This document shows positions 51,573-59,504 of a DNA stretch of 64,000 bases, in pieces (within the stretch, counting starts at the first letter, position 1; each line of letters begins with the position of its first letter). The notes beneath the pieces were generated by a model. The model saw nothing but the letters and a program-made list of their open reading frames with translations. It was not told the origin of the DNA and did not search any database. The stretch comes from Halanaerobium saccharolyticum (GTDB lineage: Bacteria; Bacillota; Halanaerobiia; Halanaerobiales; Halanaerobiaceae). A program made the translations under genes and the position numbers. Location: positions 1 to 64,000 of the forward strand of contig NZ_QLME01000010.1 of assembly GCF_003259895.1 (NCBI RefSeq), in the 5' to 3' direction.

Positions 51573-52616
51573 TTAAACGACTGATCTGATAAAAACATTC
51601 TGCATAAAAAATAATAAAATAAAGGAAATAACCGCCGCTGTAATTGGAGTTAGTATCCAGCCAACTCCAATTTTACCCAGCAGCTTAAAGTTAATATTTC
51701 TTCCTCCTTTAGCCAGACCCAGTCCTAAAACTGCACCGACCACAGCCTGTGAACTAGAAACCGGGACCAGTGGTAAAGAAGGCAGTCCAAGCATTATCAA
51801 AAAATCTTTTAAAGTTGCAGAAGCAAAAATAAAAAGAGTTGTTGAGCTTGCCAGGACTACTATAAAAGCCCCAATGGGAGAAATATCCATTATGTTAGAG
51901 CCGACAGTAAGCATCACCTTTTTAGAATAGCTGACAACTCCAACAGAAATTGCAATCCCACCGAGTAAAAATAGCTGCTGAGCACCACTAAGTGTTAGCA
52001 GACCAATATTATAATCAGGAATCTCCATAATCCCGGTAAAGACTCCCATTACATTGGCAATATTATTGGCTCCCAGGGAATAAGCACCAAAGGCTCCTAC
52101 AATTAATAATCCCCATCTTGTATAAAAATCAAGATGCAGCAGATGAATTTTGGCGTTATTTAACCATTTTTTAAAAATGAAAAATAAGACTACTGCAAAA
52201 ACAGCAGATAAAATAGGCGAAAATATCCAGGCTCCTACAATTTCTCTTAAGACTCCTAAATCTGTAGCAAAACCGGAATAAAGGTTCCAGCCAATAATGC
52301 CTCCTACAATTGAATGAGAGGTAGATACAGGCAGACCCAGTTTGGTCATCCAGTAGACTGCAACTGCTGCTGCAAAGGCCACAACAAAGGCAGCAGGCAG
52401 AGTTCCAACCTGACCTAAAGCTCCCAGAGTATGGGAGGCCCCTGCTCCGCTGACTACTGAACCTAAAATAACAAAAATAGTCATGATTAAAGCAGCGGTA
52501 GAAAATTTAACCATTTTACTGCCAACCGCAGTTCCAAAAATATTGGCCGCATCATTGGCACCCAGGGACCATCCCAAAAAGAGGCCGCTGGAGAGATAAA
52601 TAATAACTTCAATCAT
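51573..52616 (-). CDS. pit: Inorganic phosphate transporter, PiT family
   Basis: 347 residues with about ten membrane segments. The duplicated PiT signatures are present: GWSLGANDAANIFGTAVGSK in the N-terminal half and AYSLGANNIANVMGVFTG in the second half, with GLPVSTSHSIVGGIIGW and PVSSSQAVVGAVLGLGLAKG. It imports phosphate (or metal-phosphate) with protons or sodium. It begins 24 bp after the DUF47 gene, its usual accessory partner, so the two form an operon. Confidence 0.94.
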   Translation of the reverse strand: MIEVIIYLSSGLFLGWSLGANDAANIFGTAVGSKMVKFSTAALIMTIFVILGSVVSGAGASHTLGALGQVGTLPAAFVVAFAAAVAVYWMTKLGLPVSTSHSIVGGIIGWNLYSGFATDLGVLREIVGAWIFSPILSAVFAVVLFFIFKKWLNNAKIHLLHLDFYTRWGLLIVGAFGAYSLGANNIANVMGVFTGIMEIPDYNIGLLTLSGAQQLFLLGGIAISVGVVSYSKKVMLTVGSNIMDISPIGAFIVVLASSTTLFIFASATLKDFLIMLGLPSLPLVPVSSSQAVVGAVLGLGLAKGGRNINFKLLGKIGVGWILTPITAAVISFILLFFMQNVFIRSVV

Positions 52617-52639
52617 TTTTTACACCACCATTTACTGAT

Positions 52640-53296
52640 TTAAATTCTCCTTTTTACAGCTGCTACTGATACTTCTTCACTAACCATTTCTGCCTGATCA
52701 GATAAGGCGGCAATCTCTTCAATAAAATATCTCAACTGCAGCTTATAAGCTATCTCAACTTCCTGGCATTCCTCCGAAAAAATTCTTCTTTTTAACCTCT
52801 CCTCATTCTTATCTGCCTGATGTTCAAAAAAATGGACCTTATTTACATAATCATTAACCTGGGCAATTTCTTCAAAAAATGATCTGACTGCTTTGACCAG
52901 CATATCAACGGCCTCGGCACTGTTTTCCACCAGCTCTAAAAAATCACTTTCCAGTTGAGCCGGAATTACTGGTTTTTCTATAGAAATCTCATAAATCACT
53001 TCTTTTGCCAGATCAGTAATAGTGTCAATTTCTTCAATAATATTTAAGACATCAGCTCTCGAATCAGGTATCAGCATATATTTATAGAGCTTATACTTAA
53101 TATCTTTTTGATGCTCATCAGCATTATTTTCAATCTCCTTGATGTCTATCAGGGCCTCTTCGAAAAGTTCAAAATCTTTTTTGATATATCTTTTGAGATC
53201 TCTTTTAAAAGTTAAAGCCCCCTGATTAACCAGGTCTAAATATTCTGTGATTTCGATTTCCAGCTCTTTGGATCGACCAAATAAAATATGAGGCAT
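52640..53296 (-). CDS. DUF47/PhoU-like Pit accessory protein
   Basis: The ATG at 53296 has GGGAGTG six bases upstream; a GTG three codons earlier is within that site. About 218 residues, all helical, in the TIGR00153/DUF47 style (DLVNQGALTFKRDLKRYI; ENNADEHQKDIKYKLYKYML; EEIDTITDLAKEVIYEI; FFEHQADKNEERLKRRIF). PhoU-like proteins bind di- or trimetal clusters and adjust phosphate uptake. It is encoded directly before pit and after a HAD phosphatase. Confidence 0.9.
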   Translation of the reverse strand: MPHILFGRSKELEIEITEYLDLVNQGALTFKRDLKRYIKKDFELFEEALIDIKEIENNADEHQKDIKYKLYKYMLIPDSRADVLNIIEEIDTITDLAKEVIYEISIEKPVIPAQLESDFLELVENSAEAVDMLVKAVRSFFEEIAQVNDYVNKVHFFEHQADKNEERLKRRIFSEECQEVEIAYKLQLRYFIEEIAALSDQAEMVSEEVSVAAVKRRI

Positions 53297-53301
53297 TTTT
53301 G

Positions 53302-53904
53302 TCACTCCCTGAGATATAATTTTAACTCCGCTCCTAAACTAGCTGCATCCGTAAAATGAATTACTCTAATTCCCTTTTTAAGGGCTGCTTTGATGTTCGG
53401 TTGAGAATCATCTATAAAAAGTGTTGCTTCCGCTTTTAAGTTGAATTTATCTAAAAGATGTTGATAGATCTCCAGCTCAGGTTTGATCATCCCGATATCT
53501 GCAGAAATCACCCGACCATCAAAATAATTGAAAAAATCATACTTACTGCTGACATGCTCAAAGGCCTGCTGATGAAAATTTGATAATATATATAAATTAA
53601 AATCTCTGGCAGCTAAATTTTTTAAAATTTCTAAACTATCTTCTTTTAGAGTAAGCATTTTTTCCCACTCTGACATCACATCTGCAATCTCTTCCTCTAA
53701 TTCAAGATTGCGCTGCTGCCATTTTTCAACTGCCTGCTCCTGAGTTATAGTTCCCCGATCAAGCATCAGCCACTCCTCTGTTTCAAATATTTCTGCCTTT
53801 AATCTATCTTTAATTTCCCCGCTATAACCTAATTTTTTTAAATAACTGTCCGGATCAAAATTAAGAAGTACATTACCCAGATCGAATATAATATTTCTAA
53901 TCAT
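53302..53904 (-). CDS. HAD-family phosphatase (subfamily IA)
   Basis: 200 residues. The HAD motifs are IIFDLGNVLLNFDPD (D8, D-x-D variant with N/V between), YILSNFHQQ (motif II) and LFIDDSQPNIKAALKKGI (motif IV Asp pair), with an alpha-helical cap of subfamily IA between. It dephosphorylates a small sugar or nucleotide phosphate; the substrate is unknown. It lies five bases before the DUF47 gene and so opens the phosphate operon. A sucrose-phosphate phosphatase role is conceivable, since that activity is otherwise missing, but nothing in the sequence supports it specifically. Confidence 0.9.
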   Translation of the reverse strand: MIRNIIFDLGNVLLNFDPDSYLKKLGYSGEIKDRLKAEIFETEEWLMLDRGTITQEQAVEKWQQRNLELEEEIADVMSEWEKMLTLKEDSLEILKNLAARDFNLYILSNFHQQAFEHVSSKYDFFNYFDGRVISADIGMIKPELEIYQHLLDKFNLKAEATLFIDDSQPNIKAALKKGIRVIHFTDAASLGAELKLYLRE

Positions 53905-53924
53905 TATTCAGCCTCCATCTTGAT

Positions 53925-53998
53925 GGTACCGGGCACTTGTAAATTTTTGTAAAAAATATCAAGCTTAATCTGACAAAAATTTACAAGTGCCCGGTACC
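53925..53998. repeat. GTACC-N-GGTAC double palindrome, copy e
   Basis: 26-bp perfect arms (53925-53950 with 53973-53998) and a 22-bp loop. The cores GTACCGGGCAC and GTGCCCGGTAC share a matched T-to-C change in both arms. It lies just upstream of the HAD gene start. Confidence 0.85.
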
Positions 53999-54068
53999 TA
54001 AATATCTTCTTAATATATAATATTCTAGCTTGATTAAAGTTCTCCTGTTTATTAGCAGATAATAGATA

Positions 54069-54112
54069 AAATAAAACCCTGCTGGACTTATTATAAAGTC
54101 AGAGCAGGGTTA
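54069..54112 (-). terminator. Terminator after the two-gene hypothetical operon
   Basis: On the minus strand AACCCTGCT pairs with AGCAGGGTT, with an inner ACTT/AAGT pair, and is followed by TTATTTTAT. It lies about 80 bp after the stop at 54193. Confidence 0.8.
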
Positions 54113-54192
54113 ATTTAGCATTATTTTTTTGAGAGAGCAAATACTATTAACACTATCTAAGTAATAATAATCAAAATTAAGCTTTAATTACT

Positions 54193-54771
54193 TTACTCTA
54201 TTTCTGATTTCATTTTTTCTATTAATTTATTGAAGCGTTTATTAAAACCTTCCTGAAATTCTGAAACCTTCTGAGCCAGCTGCTGTTTCATCTGAGCATT
54301 CATTCCACTCTGGCCCTGATCATTCCCCTGAGCAGCAGCCATCGGATTCTGTCCCTGAGCCTGAGCCTGCTCCAGATGTTGTTTTACCTGCTCATCCAGC
54401 TGTTTCTTCTGAGTCTGATACTGCTGCTGCAGGCTCTGAGCCTGAGTAAACTGTTTTTCAAAAAAAGTAGTATTTCCACCCTCTTTTAGTGATTCAACAG
54501 CAACAACAGCTTCTTTGCGCCTTTTTATCTGCTCAGAAGAATTACGAAGTCCAATTGATTCAATTAACATCAGCTGAGCTTCATCTAAATATTCTTCTTC
54601 TTTATCTTCCAGCTGATGCCATAAACCTTCAGCATCCATTTCTTCTTTAAAAAACGGAGCCATAATTTCCTTCAGTTCTTCTCTAATCTCTAAGGAATTA
54701 ACATCCTCATCATCTGTACCATAAACTTCATCCGCTCTTTCCATTGCAATTTCATAAGCACTTTTCATCAT
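54193..54771 (-). CDS. Hypothetical Gln-rich coiled-coil protein
   Basis: I do not recognise a family. 192 residues, soluble. The N-terminal ~100 residues are acidic helices (YEIAMERADEVYGTDDEDVN; LWHQLEDKEEEYLDEAQLML). Residues 110-150 are strongly Gln-rich (QAQSLQQQYQTQKKQLDEQV), followed by a Gly/Asn/Gln/Met stretch (AQGNDQGQSGMNAQMKQQL) and a C-terminal coiled coil. The gene starts two bases after the upstream hypothetical gene, so both proteins are probably made together. It has no obvious mobile or phage character. Confidence 0.6.
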   Translation of the reverse strand: MMKSAYEIAMERADEVYGTDDEDVNSLEIREELKEIMAPFFKEEMDAEGLWHQLEDKEEEYLDEAQLMLIESIGLRNSSEQIKRRKEAVVAVESLKEGGNTTFFEKQFTQAQSLQQQYQTQKKQLDEQVKQHLEQAQAQGQNPMAAAQGNDQGQSGMNAQMKQQLAQKVSEFQEGFNKRFNKLIEKMKSEIE

Positions 54772-54773
54772 TA

Positions 54774-55511
54774 TCAGTCCTCCCTAAACAGATCAAAAAA
54801 TCTATCCTGATATGCATTAAAAACTCCCCAGCGATCAAGTTCCCTTTTTAATTTTGAAGGATCCTCGTCACCATCTTTAACCATCTCAAACATTTTTTCG
54901 ATCTCTTCACTGGCTGCGATTGGCAGTCCTTCGAGATTTCTGGTAACTACAGAGTAGCCCTTATCATCTGTGCTCAAAAATCCTTTTTCCTCATAATCAG
55001 GCAGCTGAGATTTATAGGCACTTTTGAGCATTAGAGTCTGAATAAACTTCATCAATGAAACATCCCAGAGCTCATCTACTCCCTTAATAATAACAGTTAA
55101 ACTATTATCATCTTCATCTATATCATCTCTTATTTCTGCTTCGGAAGCTTCAATTTCTCTAGCAATAGTAAAGGTACTAATTGATTGTTTTTTATAATTC
55201 ATCTTATAAAGCAATCCGGCCAGATCAGGGTTTTCCTGGGCAATAATCTGCATAGCATCCCTGGCTTCACCACTAAACCCGCTCATATTTATCATATAAT
55301 CCGGAGTCAAAAGCTTTGGCTTTTCCCAGGTGATTTTTCCTTCTCTCACCTTTGTTTCTGGACCTTCCTCCGGAAATTCATCCAGATAATATGGCTTGCT
55401 GAGTACATAATAGTGAAGAGTTGTATCATGTTCGGTAGAAATTAAATCGTCTGGCTCAAGCAATATCTCAGTATTCTCCAGTACTTCTTTAATTCTTTGC
55501 TTATCTTTCAT
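54774..55511 (-). CDS. Hypothetical protein, first gene of a two-gene operon
   Basis: The ATG at 55511 follows GAGGAGGAG; the longer frame has no site. 245 residues, soluble, acidic, no recognised domain. Blocks that may help recognition: DTTLHYYVLSKPYYLDEFPE, ISTFTIAREIEASEAEIRDD, LWDVSLMKFIQTLMLKSAYK, DRWGVFNAYQDRFFDLFRED. It is tightly linked to the Gln-rich coiled-coil gene. The promoter region carries repeated ACTCCATT and GGAGTAA elements, so it is probably regulated. Function unknown. Confidence 0.6.
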   Translation of the reverse strand: MKDKQRIKEVLENTEILLEPDDLISTEHDTTLHYYVLSKPYYLDEFPEEGPETKVREGKITWEKPKLLTPDYMINMSGFSGEARDAMQIIAQENPDLAGLLYKMNYKKQSISTFTIAREIEASEAEIRDDIDEDDNSLTVIIKGVDELWDVSLMKFIQTLMLKSAYKSQLPDYEEKGFLSTDDKGYSVVTRNLEGLPIAASEEIEKMFEMVKDGDEDPSKLKRELDRWGVFNAYQDRFFDLFRED

Positions 55512-55524
55512 TTTAACTCCTCCT

Positions 55525-55592
55525 CTCAAGCCTTAATGGAGTTGTTTACTCCTATAATCTATATATTATATTATACATTAAATGGAGTAATG
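55525..55592 (-). promoter_or_regulatory. Repeated ACTCC/GGAGT elements in the promoter of the hypothetical pair
   Basis: On the minus strand ATTACTCCATTTAAT and CAACTCCATTAAGG are direct repeats flanking a TATAAT/TATAATATAAT -10 region, and GGAGTAAACAACTCC forms an inverted pair. This looks like a two-site operator around the start point. The regulator is unknown. Confidence 0.4.
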
Positions 55593-55626
55593 AAGTCAAA
55601 AAAGTAAATTAATGTGAATTATTTCT

Positions 55627-55668
55627 TTAGTACCAGGTACAAAACGACCGTTTTGTACCTGGTACTAA
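55627..55668. repeat. GTACC-N-GGTAC double palindrome, copy f
   Basis: 20-bp arms around a 2-bp centre. The cores are GTACCAGGTAC and GTACCTGGTAC (55630-55640, 55655-55665), the same sub-type as copy a. It lies between the ECF gene terminator and the promoter of the hypothetical pair. Confidence 0.85.
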
Positions 55669-55685
55669 TATATTATCCTACTGAG

Positions 55686-55720
55686 AAAAAAGACTGGAGT
55701 TAAGCCCTCCAGTCTTTTTA
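55686..55720. terminator. Terminator after the ECF S-component gene
   Basis: AAGACTGGAG and CTCCAGTCTT form a 10-bp stem with a seven-base loop. It is followed by a T run on both strands, and lies three bases beyond the ECF stop. Confidence 0.85.
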
Positions 55721-55723
55721 TTA

Positions 55724-56245
55724 TTAACTATTTTTTTGAAAGTTAATTAAAGCTTTACCAATAATTAAAGAAAATACTGCTGCTACTATAATTTCCGGAA
55801 TCCCATTTGTAAATGCTACTGCCAGAGCAGCACTTGAAGGTAGATAACCCCGATAAACAGCTAAAGATAAAACTCCAACTGTATTAACAATAGTACCAAC
55901 TGCTCCCGCCAGAATCAAAGAAGAACTCTGATTGAAATTCTTTGTCGAACGGTAGGCATAATAGGCAGCAACTCCAATAAAGAGTCTTGGCAAAATGGCA
56001 ATAACTGGATCAGCAAAAATTGGATTGGTTGCTCTAATAAAACTGAATACCCCAAAAATTAATCCAATTAAAAGTCCAACTATCGGCCCTTCGATAATAC
56101 CGCCTAAAATAGCAGGCAGATGCATTATTGTTGCATGACCTGCTGCACTGGGCCAGGGAATTAACCCCAGTCCTGTAGCACCTAAAATAATAGAAATAGC
56201 TCCCAACATACCAGCAATTACAATCTGTCTTGTTTTGAGTTTTAT
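55724..56245 (-). CDS. ECF transporter S-component, probable ATA start
   Basis: About 173 residues if translation begins at ATA 56245 (KLKTRQIVIAGMLGAISIIL), which lies eight bases after a perfect GGGAGG. The first in-frame ATG (56209) has no site and would cut into the first membrane helix. About six hydrophobic segments with the S-component pattern: LPWP-like entry (IPWPSAAGHATIMHLPAILG), EGPIVGLLIGLIFGVFSFI and LPRLFIGVAAYYAYR. It captures a vitamin or similar micronutrient and works with EcfA/T encoded elsewhere. The ligand is not evident. A structured leader precedes it. Confidence 0.75.
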   Translation of the reverse strand: MKLKTRQIVIAGMLGAISIILGATGLGLIPWPSAAGHATIMHLPAILGGIIEGPIVGLLIGLIFGVFSFIRATNPIFADPVIAILPRLFIGVAAYYAYRSTKNFNQSSSLILAGAVGTIVNTVGVLSLAVYRGYLPSSAALAVAFTNGIPEIIVAAVFSLIIGKALINFQKNS

Positions 56246-56248
56246 TTT

Positions 56249-56390
56249 CTTTTCCTCCCATCCCAGTCCATTGATCCAGGTGGACTAAACTTATTGTATT
56301 TAACAGCTTTTACTGGGTGCAGCTCTTAAACTTAAGATTCCGCCCCTGCTGTTATAGCTATATTATAATAATAATCTACTTGAATAACAA
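56249..56390 (-). promoter_or_regulatory. Promoter and structured leader of the ECF gene (riboswitch candidate)
   Basis: On the minus strand TTGTTA (56390-56385), 17 bp and TATAAT (56367-56362) form a promoter. The transcript begins close to a closing stem AACAGC/GCTGTT (56353-56348 with 56307-56302) that encloses GGG/CCC and a TCTTAA-GT-TTAAGA hairpin with a purine-rich internal loop (GGAA). A second hairpin AGTCCA/TGGACT ends just before the ribosome binding site. S-component genes are often riboswitch-controlled; I cannot match this to a class I know. Confidence 0.5.
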
Positions 56391-56438
56391 GTGTTTTTAG
56401 GAATTTTTTCTTAAACTCTATTTATTTTATATTTTAAT

Positions 56439-58340
56439 TTATCTTTTTTCGGTCAGCTTCTTTAAATAATTGATAATTATTTGATCAACTTCCATTGCTT
56501 TAAAATGTTCAATCAGCTTATCTTCCTTAAAGTAGCGCAGCAGTCGAACCAGATAACTCATTACTTTATTCTTTTTACTTTCCCGCATCAGCTGCCGGTG
56601 GAAGAGCTCTGTTCCCATTTCATAATAGTTAAGTTTTAAGGCTGCAATTAGTCTATAGAAATCCAGATACTCATCATCTAAATATTTTCCATGCGGAATT
56701 TCTGTTAAAATTGGAGCCGGATCAGCAAATCTAAGGATAGTTTCATAATAGGCAACTGTATCAAAGTAGCTTTCTACACTTGCATCTTTAACTGCCTTGA
56801 TCAACTCTTCCTTTTGCTCCTGTTCCAGTTCCGACTTATACTTTAAGAGCCTTATTTTAGCATAACTTAAGGCGGGAGTATCAACACCTGCAGCTTCTAC
56901 TTCCGAGATAACTTCTTTTAATTCCTGAGTAGTCATTTCTCGACCCTGATCATAAATTGTTTCATCTCCATCCAGGGCGGCCAGACTGATGAATAAACGA
57001 TTATTATAGATATCTTTTGGCTGAATTTGATCAATCAGGCCTGCATCAATTAACTTCAGCAGTTTATCCAGAAGATTTTTTTGATAATTTCTGGCCTCTT
57101 CACTTTCAATTAACATCATTAAACTCGCCAGCAGATTACCCGCTTCTTCCAGAAGTTCAGCAAAATCACTTACAAAATCAGCTAAGTCCTGATCATCACC
57201 GTGTTCAACTAAAAATCTTAAATAATCAGAAGCTACCTGCCAGTTATGGAAATGACCATCTTTGCGGCTCTTTTCAATGGTAAAAGCAGTTTTTATCTTT
57301 GCTTCTGCATCATTTAGCTTACCCTGCTGCGAATCAGCCAGGAATAGGAGCCTCAAGAAATCAGGATTTTTCATATGTTCGGCTTCGAGCTTTTCTGCAA
57401 ATTCTGCAAAATCATCATATAATTCTGCGGCCAGATAGCGGGCCAGAATATCAAGGGCTATCTGAGAATTTTTAGGAGGTAGATCTTTAATTTCATTTAA
57501 TAATTCTCTACCTTCACTCTCAGCTGAACTCATTTTGAGATTATCCAGCTGCTGAAAAACATTGAATATTTCTGCAGCCTGAGATAATGCTTCTTTTTTC
57601 TTCAGCTCTTTATTTTCAGCCAGATTAAATCTTTCTTCAATAAACTCATCTAAAAATGAAATTACCCGCATCTGCTTATACTCTTTTAGCTGCTCATAAT
57701 ATTTCTCAAAGAGACTGAGAGCACTGACTACATCATCTAAATCCATTAAAGTCTCCAGGCGGAAAACAATCAGCTGTAAATTTTCGGGATCAATCTGCAT
57801 TGCCCGGTCAATGATATCATTAACTCGCTGAAAGTTCTGTCCTTTTTTATAAACCTCAGCTAAAGCAATTAAAAGAGGAATGCTTTCTCCCTTTTCCTCT
57901 AAAGCCTGACGCACCACTGACTCTGCCTCATCAATTTCTTCCTGGTCAAGCATAATATTTACCAGTGGTGAGATAAATGCTTCATCCAGATCAGTACCCA
58001 TCAGCTGCCAGGCATGTCTTAAATATTTTCCGGCCTGCTGATAATTATTGCTCTGTAAGGTATAAACAATTAAGGGCAGCAGAAATCTATGTTCCAGAGG
58101 ATAGCCTTTTACAGCTTCTTTAAGTAAGTTTAGTACCTCTTCCTCGTTTTCTGCCTCTTTCACTGCCTCAAAATATTCCTCCACACTTTGATCTGGATTG
58201 CTGCGGGCACAGCATTTTTTAAACTTTTTGCCGCTGCCGCAGGGACAGGGCTCATTGCGGCCAATGCTGTAAGAGCGAACCGTATCTTTTTCTCGTCTTT
58301 TAGCTATACTTTCTTTTAGACCTTTTAATCTTTTATCCAT
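56439..58340 (-). CDS. SEC-C motif and TPR-like repeat protein
   Basis: 633 residues, soluble. Near the N-terminus IGRNEPCPCGSGKKFKKCC is a complete SEC-C zinc-binding motif (CxCx8CC). The rest is a helical repeat solenoid with TPR-like units (LLPLIVYTLQSNNYQQAGKY; LLIALAEVYKKGQNFQRVND; NPDFLRLLFLADSQQGKLND). SEC-C modules bind zinc and often contact ribosomes or SecB/SecA. The combination is widespread among uncharacterised Firmicute proteins. No operon partner. Function unknown; a scaffold or translation-associated role is only a guess. Confidence 0.8.
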   Translation of the reverse strand: MDKRLKGLKESIAKRREKDTVRSYSIGRNEPCPCGSGKKFKKCCARSNPDQSVEEYFEAVKEAENEEEVLNLLKEAVKGYPLEHRFLLPLIVYTLQSNNYQQAGKYLRHAWQLMGTDLDEAFISPLVNIMLDQEEIDEAESVVRQALEEKGESIPLLIALAEVYKKGQNFQRVNDIIDRAMQIDPENLQLIVFRLETLMDLDDVVSALSLFEKYYEQLKEYKQMRVISFLDEFIEERFNLAENKELKKKEALSQAAEIFNVFQQLDNLKMSSAESEGRELLNEIKDLPPKNSQIALDILARYLAAELYDDFAEFAEKLEAEHMKNPDFLRLLFLADSQQGKLNDAEAKIKTAFTIEKSRKDGHFHNWQVASDYLRFLVEHGDDQDLADFVSDFAELLEEAGNLLASLMMLIESEEARNYQKNLLDKLLKLIDAGLIDQIQPKDIYNNRLFISLAALDGDETIYDQGREMTTQELKEVISEVEAAGVDTPALSYAKIRLLKYKSELEQEQKEELIKAVKDASVESYFDTVAYYETILRFADPAPILTEIPHGKYLDDEYLDFYRLIAALKLNYYEMGTELFHRQLMRESKKNKVMSYLVRLLRYFKEDKLIEHFKAMEVDQIIINYLKKLTEKR

Positions 58341-58388
58341 TTTTTTCCCAACCTTTCTTCAGCCAATCTAATATTTTTTACATTAATA

Positions 58389-58421
58389 GAGCTCCATCAA
58401 GCTAAAAAGCTTCTGGAGCTC
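58389..58421 (-). terminator. Terminator-like hairpin after the AEC carrier gene
   Basis: GAGCTCCA and TGGAGCTC with an inner AAGCT/AGCTT form a strong stem. The following T tract on the minus strand is short (CTATTAAT), so efficiency is uncertain. Confidence 0.5.
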
Positions 58422-58514
58422 AATCGATTTTTATTTAAATTTTCATCTCTTTTAATTATAGCAGAACAGCAGCCTTATTTAAAGTTATTATTAACATAAT
58501 TGAGCTTATATTTT

Positions 58515-59447
58515 TTAAAACAAGATTCCAGAAAGATAAATAACAGCTGTTAAAGTAACCGTACTCAATAAGGTTGTTGTTAACACAACCTGGGAGGCAA
58601 AATCTGGCTCATTATTAAATTCGACCGCGATTAAGGCAGTATTAACTGCAGAGGGTACAGCCGAAGAAATAAATAACACCCGGGCCATAACTCCCTCAAT
58701 TCCCAGTAAGTAAATCAAAACAAATGCAATCAGCGCCCCCCCAATTAAGCGGCTGAAACTGGCAAGATAAACATCCAGATCCTTTAGTTCCAGTTTGGCC
58801 AGCGAAAGCTGAATCCCTAAAGTCAACAGAGCTACTGAAATCAGTCCATCATGCATATATTCAAAAGCAGGCCAGATAAAAAATTCAGCCATATTAAAAG
58901 GAATAAGTTTTAATGATAAAGCAATGATTACCGCATATAAGCTGGGCATTTTAGCTGTAGCAATCAGTGTGTTTTTAACATCCATCTGTCCTCTACCTGC
59001 ATTATAAAAGCCGATAGAATTTGTAGTTAAATTTTGAACCATTAAAACCATAATTTGAATTGAGACTGCATAGGCTGCATATTCAGTTCCGGCAAAGACA
59101 AGAGTAATCAGAGGTATCCCAAAATTTCCTGAATTATAAAACATAACCGAATTTTTAAAAGCACTTGCTCTTGCCATTTTATAATCTCTAAATTTTGCCA
59201 TCAAAACAGCCAGCAGAGTCATCGCTGCTAAAAAAGTAAAAGCATAGACTATTGCCCGCATTAATTCAAATTGAATTTCAGTCTGATAAACTTTGACCAG
59301 GACCAGGGCCGGCACAAAAACATAAAAATTCACTTTTGAAAATGAATAAATATCAAGTTCAAAAGTTTTTTCCAGCACATAACCAAGGCCAATTATAAAA
59401 AAGATTGGTGCTATATTATTAATTAAAATGAAGAAAAAAACATTCAT
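58515..59447 (-). CDS. Auxin efflux carrier (AEC) family transporter
   Basis: The ATG at 59447 has AAGGAG ten bases upstream; an in-frame TTG eleven codons earlier has none. 310 residues, about ten hydrophobic segments. Characteristic AEC/MdcF-like blocks: APIFFIIGLGYVLEKTFELD, FVPALVLVKVYQT, FYNSGNFGIPLITLVFAGTE and SSAVPSAVNTALIAVEFNNE. Bacterial members export or import malate, malonate or other carboxylates. The gene follows argD by about 57 bp and may be read from the arg operon. Substrate unknown. Confidence 0.88.
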   Translation of the reverse strand: MNVFFFILINNIAPIFFIIGLGYVLEKTFELDIYSFSKVNFYVFVPALVLVKVYQTEIQFELMRAIVYAFTFLAAMTLLAVLMAKFRDYKMARASAFKNSVMFYNSGNFGIPLITLVFAGTEYAAYAVSIQIMVLMVQNLTTNSIGFYNAGRGQMDVKNTLIATAKMPSLYAVIIALSLKLIPFNMAEFFIWPAFEYMHDGLISVALLTLGIQLSLAKLELKDLDVYLASFSRLIGGALIAFVLIYLLGIEGVMARVLFISSAVPSAVNTALIAVEFNNEPDFASQVVLTTTLLSTVTLTAVIYLSGILF

Positions 59448-59504
59448 TAAAAAACTACTCCTTATATTTTCAGCCTGCAAATTTAAACAAGACAGCTTAC
59501 TCTG

